Positions 6,258 to 7,693 of a stretch of DNA of 7,693 bases are shown piece by piece. This DNA comes from CANLWN01 sp039815505. Its GTDB lineage: Bacteria > Bacteroidota > Bacteroidia > Flavobacteriales > Flavobacteriaceae. The notes beneath the pieces were generated by a model. That model was not told the DNA's origin and did not search any database. It worked only from the letters and a program-made list of their open reading frames with translations. Every line of letters begins with the position of its first letter. The stretch's first letter is position 1. The stretch is taken from contig JBCBZE010000160.1 of NCBI GenBank assembly GCA_039815505.1, forward strand, positions 1-7,693, read 5' to 3'. A program made the position numbers and the translations under genes.

Positions 6258-7124
6258 ATGAAGAAATATATCATATTTAGTATAATACTGCTTGTTCATT
6301 TAGTTGGATTTTCTCAAATCTCCCACCCTAAAGCAAGTCCTTTTTCGACTGTAACGCAAGAAGTGGGCCTTTCCAAAATCACCGTTTCCTACTCTAGACC
6401 AGCTGTAAAGGGAAGAAAGATATTTGGTGATCTGGTACCGTACGATCGCATATGGCGAGTGGGCGCAAATGCCTCGACGAAAATAACGGTGGATAGCGAT
6501 ATGCGGGTTATGGGACATATATTGCCCAAAGGAACCTACGCCCTATATGCTTTTCCGAAACCCCACAGCTGGGAAGTGGTTTTTCATACCAATACCGGAC
6601 ATTGGGGCGATGGCAGAAAAGCGTATACTGCATCGGAAGATGCATTTAGAATAACAATTGCCCCGCAGAAGATAACCGAGCTACAAGAGAATTTCCTGAT
6701 TACCTTTGATGCCATCACCCACAATTCCGCGCATATGATATGGAGTTGGGAACATACCAAGATAGTAATTCCAATGACGGTGGATACCCATAGCCAAATG
6801 CTTTTGGAGATAAAGAACAAGCTGCAAAACAACCCTACGGCGCTAACGTATTATGAGGCGGCACGTTACCTTCAAGAACAGGGAAAAGATCACTCCATTG
6901 CCCTACAATATGTGAACAAAGCCTTGGAGCTTGGTGGGGATACCTATTACTTTCACAGGGTAAAGTCGTTGCTTCTGGCAACTTTGAACGACTATGAAGC
7001 AGCGATTGTTTCGGCAAAAAAATCTATGGATTTAGCTGCTTTGGAAGATAAGGACGAATTTGTTCGCATGAATCAAAAGAATATGGCCTATTGGAAAACG
7101 AGAATAAAAGGGGATAAGAAATGA
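6258..7124 (+). CDS. Exported DUF2911 protein with TPR-like C-terminal region
   Basis: 288 residues. A Sec signal peptide covers about 1-19 (MKKYIIFSII start, cleavage near GFS|Q). Residues about 22-170 form the DUF2911 domain, recognised by YSRPAVKGRKIFGDLVPYD (45-63, shown in part), RIWRVGANAST (64-74), LPKGTYALYA (89-98) and the tryptophan-rich IWSWE (161-165). Residues about 195-285 are a helical tail with YYEAARYLQEQGKDHSIALQYVNKALELGG and DYEAAIVSAKKSMDLA-type segments (each quoted in part) that resemble two or three TPR units. DUF2911 proteins are common in Bacteroidota and have no established biochemical function that I know of; a TPR tail suggests protein binding in the periplasm. 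The ATG has no Shine-Dalgarno sequence. The last four bases overlap the downstream amidase start (ATGA), implying coupled translation. Confidence 0.92.
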   Translation: MKKYIIFSIILLVHLVGFSQISHPKASPFSTVTQEVGLSKITVSYSRPAVKGRKIFGDLVPYDRIWRVGANASTKITVDSDMRVMGHILPKGTYALYAFPKPHSWEVVFHTNTGHWGDGRKAYTASEDAFRITIAPQKITELQENFLITFDAITHNSAHMIWSWEHTKIVIPMTVDTHSQMLLEIKNKLQNNPTALTYYEAARYLQEQGKDHSIALQYVNKALELGGDTYYFHRVKSLLLATLNDYEAAIVSAKKSMDLAALEDKDEFVRMNQKNMAYWKTRIKGDKK

Positions 7125-7693
7125 AGAAATTTGCAATCATATACCTTATACTGGCAAGCCTTTCTTGTAAAGAAAGCAGGGTAGAGCAGAAAATGACGCT
7201 ATGGGAACCCTACAATGATTCAACTGAAGTGGCGGCCAATCAGGATCATAAGGTCGAGAGAATGCGTTACAAGTTGATACAGTCCAAAGTGTTGGACAAA
7301 AATGAAGTATTCCAACCACTTTATGATGAGGTTTCCAAACTGTCCGAAACGGAATATGAACTATTAAAACCTTTGATCCTGGAACAGGACATTCCTACCA
7401 TCCAGTCCCAGATTACCAGCGGTAATTTAACCTATGAAAAATTGGTGCTGTTCTATTTATATCGCATTTATAAGTATGAACTGCATAATACCACCACATT
7501 GAATACCATCATTGCCTTGAATGAAAATGTAGTGGAAGAAGCTCGTAAAAGCGATGAGTTTCGCAAGCAATATCCATCCCATGAATATCATCCGATCTAT
7601 GGTATGCCCTTATTATTAAAGGACAATATCAATACCAAGGGAATGAAAACCACCGCGGGGGCCATTGCCCTTAAGGACAACGTGGTAGACGAT
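7121..7693 (+). CDS. Amidase-signature family protein, probable lipoprotein, 5' part only
   Basis: The first 191 codons are visible and the frame is open at the window end; family members of this type usually run to about 500-560 residues. The N terminus, MKKFAIIYLILASLSC, is a signal peptide ending at Cys16. The -3 position is Ser rather than Leu, so the lipobox is acceptable but not ideal. K and E follow the Cys, which would fit export to the cell surface as seen for some Bacteroidota lipoproteins. After a helical linker (about 20-140), YGMPLLLKDNINTKGM and TTAGA (160-181) give the start of the amidase-signature domain; Lys167 is the presumed Lys of the Ser-cisSer-Lys triad. The serines lie beyond the window. 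Enzymes of this fold hydrolyse amide bonds; an exported lipoprotein is unlikely to be the tRNA amidotransferase subunit GatA. The start ATG overlaps the DUF2911 stop (ATGA). Confidence 0.88.
   Translation, partial: MKKFAIIYLILASLSCKESRVEQKMTLWEPYNDSTEVAANQDHKVERMRYKLIQSKVLDKNEVFQPLYDEVSKLSETEYELLKPLILEQDIPTIQSQITSGNLTYEKLVLFYLYRIYKYELHNTTTLNTIIALNENVVEEARKSDEFRKQYPSHEYHPIYGMPLLLKDNINTKGMKTTAGAIALKDNVVDD

Noticed and set aside
7121..7693. Reading the partial amidase as GatA of the glutamyl-tRNA amidotransferase
   Set aside because: It has a signal peptide with a candidate lipobox Cys and a long linker before the amidase domain, and no gatB/gatC neighbour is seen.
1..7693. A defence island, mobile element, CRISPR array or new multi-gene system
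   Set aside because: No transposase, integrase, phage gene, direct-repeat array or tRNA-flanked insertion is visible; most genes are housekeeping or common Bacteroidota envelope families.

Overview
The window looks like chromosomal core and near-core sequence from a member of the Bacteroidota, most likely a marine-type Flavobacteriaceae. Four things point there: the block rpmB-rpmG-DUF4295-ftsY, a cysteine-poor L33, start codons without Shine-Dalgarno sequences, and promoters of the TTTG / TAnnTTTG type. Genus cannot be fixed from the sequence alone.

Layout, left to right. Positions 1-1487 hold the 3' end of a histidine-phosphotransfer (Hpt) protein gene, overlapping by one base with full-length cinA (two domains, NAD/nucleotide repair). 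A textbook Bacteroidota promoter (1495-1527) then drives a compact ribosomal operon of rpmB (L28), rpmG (L33) and a 50-residue DUF4295 protein (2006-2158), closed by a strong intrinsic terminator (2185-2213). ftsY (SRP receptor) follows under its own probable promoter, with an exported 498-residue protein of unknown function 11 bases behind it. That gene ends tail-to-tail with a minus-strand M48-type zinc metalloprotease gene (6129-4744). The two reading frames share 11 bases, and a terminator-like hairpin sits on the shared end. After a 128-base divergent spacer, a plus-strand pair begins: an exported DUF2911 protein with a TPR-like tail, then an amidase-signature lipoprotein overlapping it by ATGA and cut off by the window end.

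Functionally, the left half is housekeeping: translation, membrane targeting and nucleotide repair. The right half holds cell-envelope proteins: an exported unknown, a secreted or periplasmic peptidase, an exported DUF2911 protein and a probable lipoprotein amidase. I found no RNA gene, CRISPR array, insertion sequence or prophage signal, and no convincing evidence of a new defence or mobile system. The most interesting points are the small ribosome-associated ORF, the exported unknown after ftsY, the overlapping convergent gene ends and the coupled DUF2911-amidase pair.
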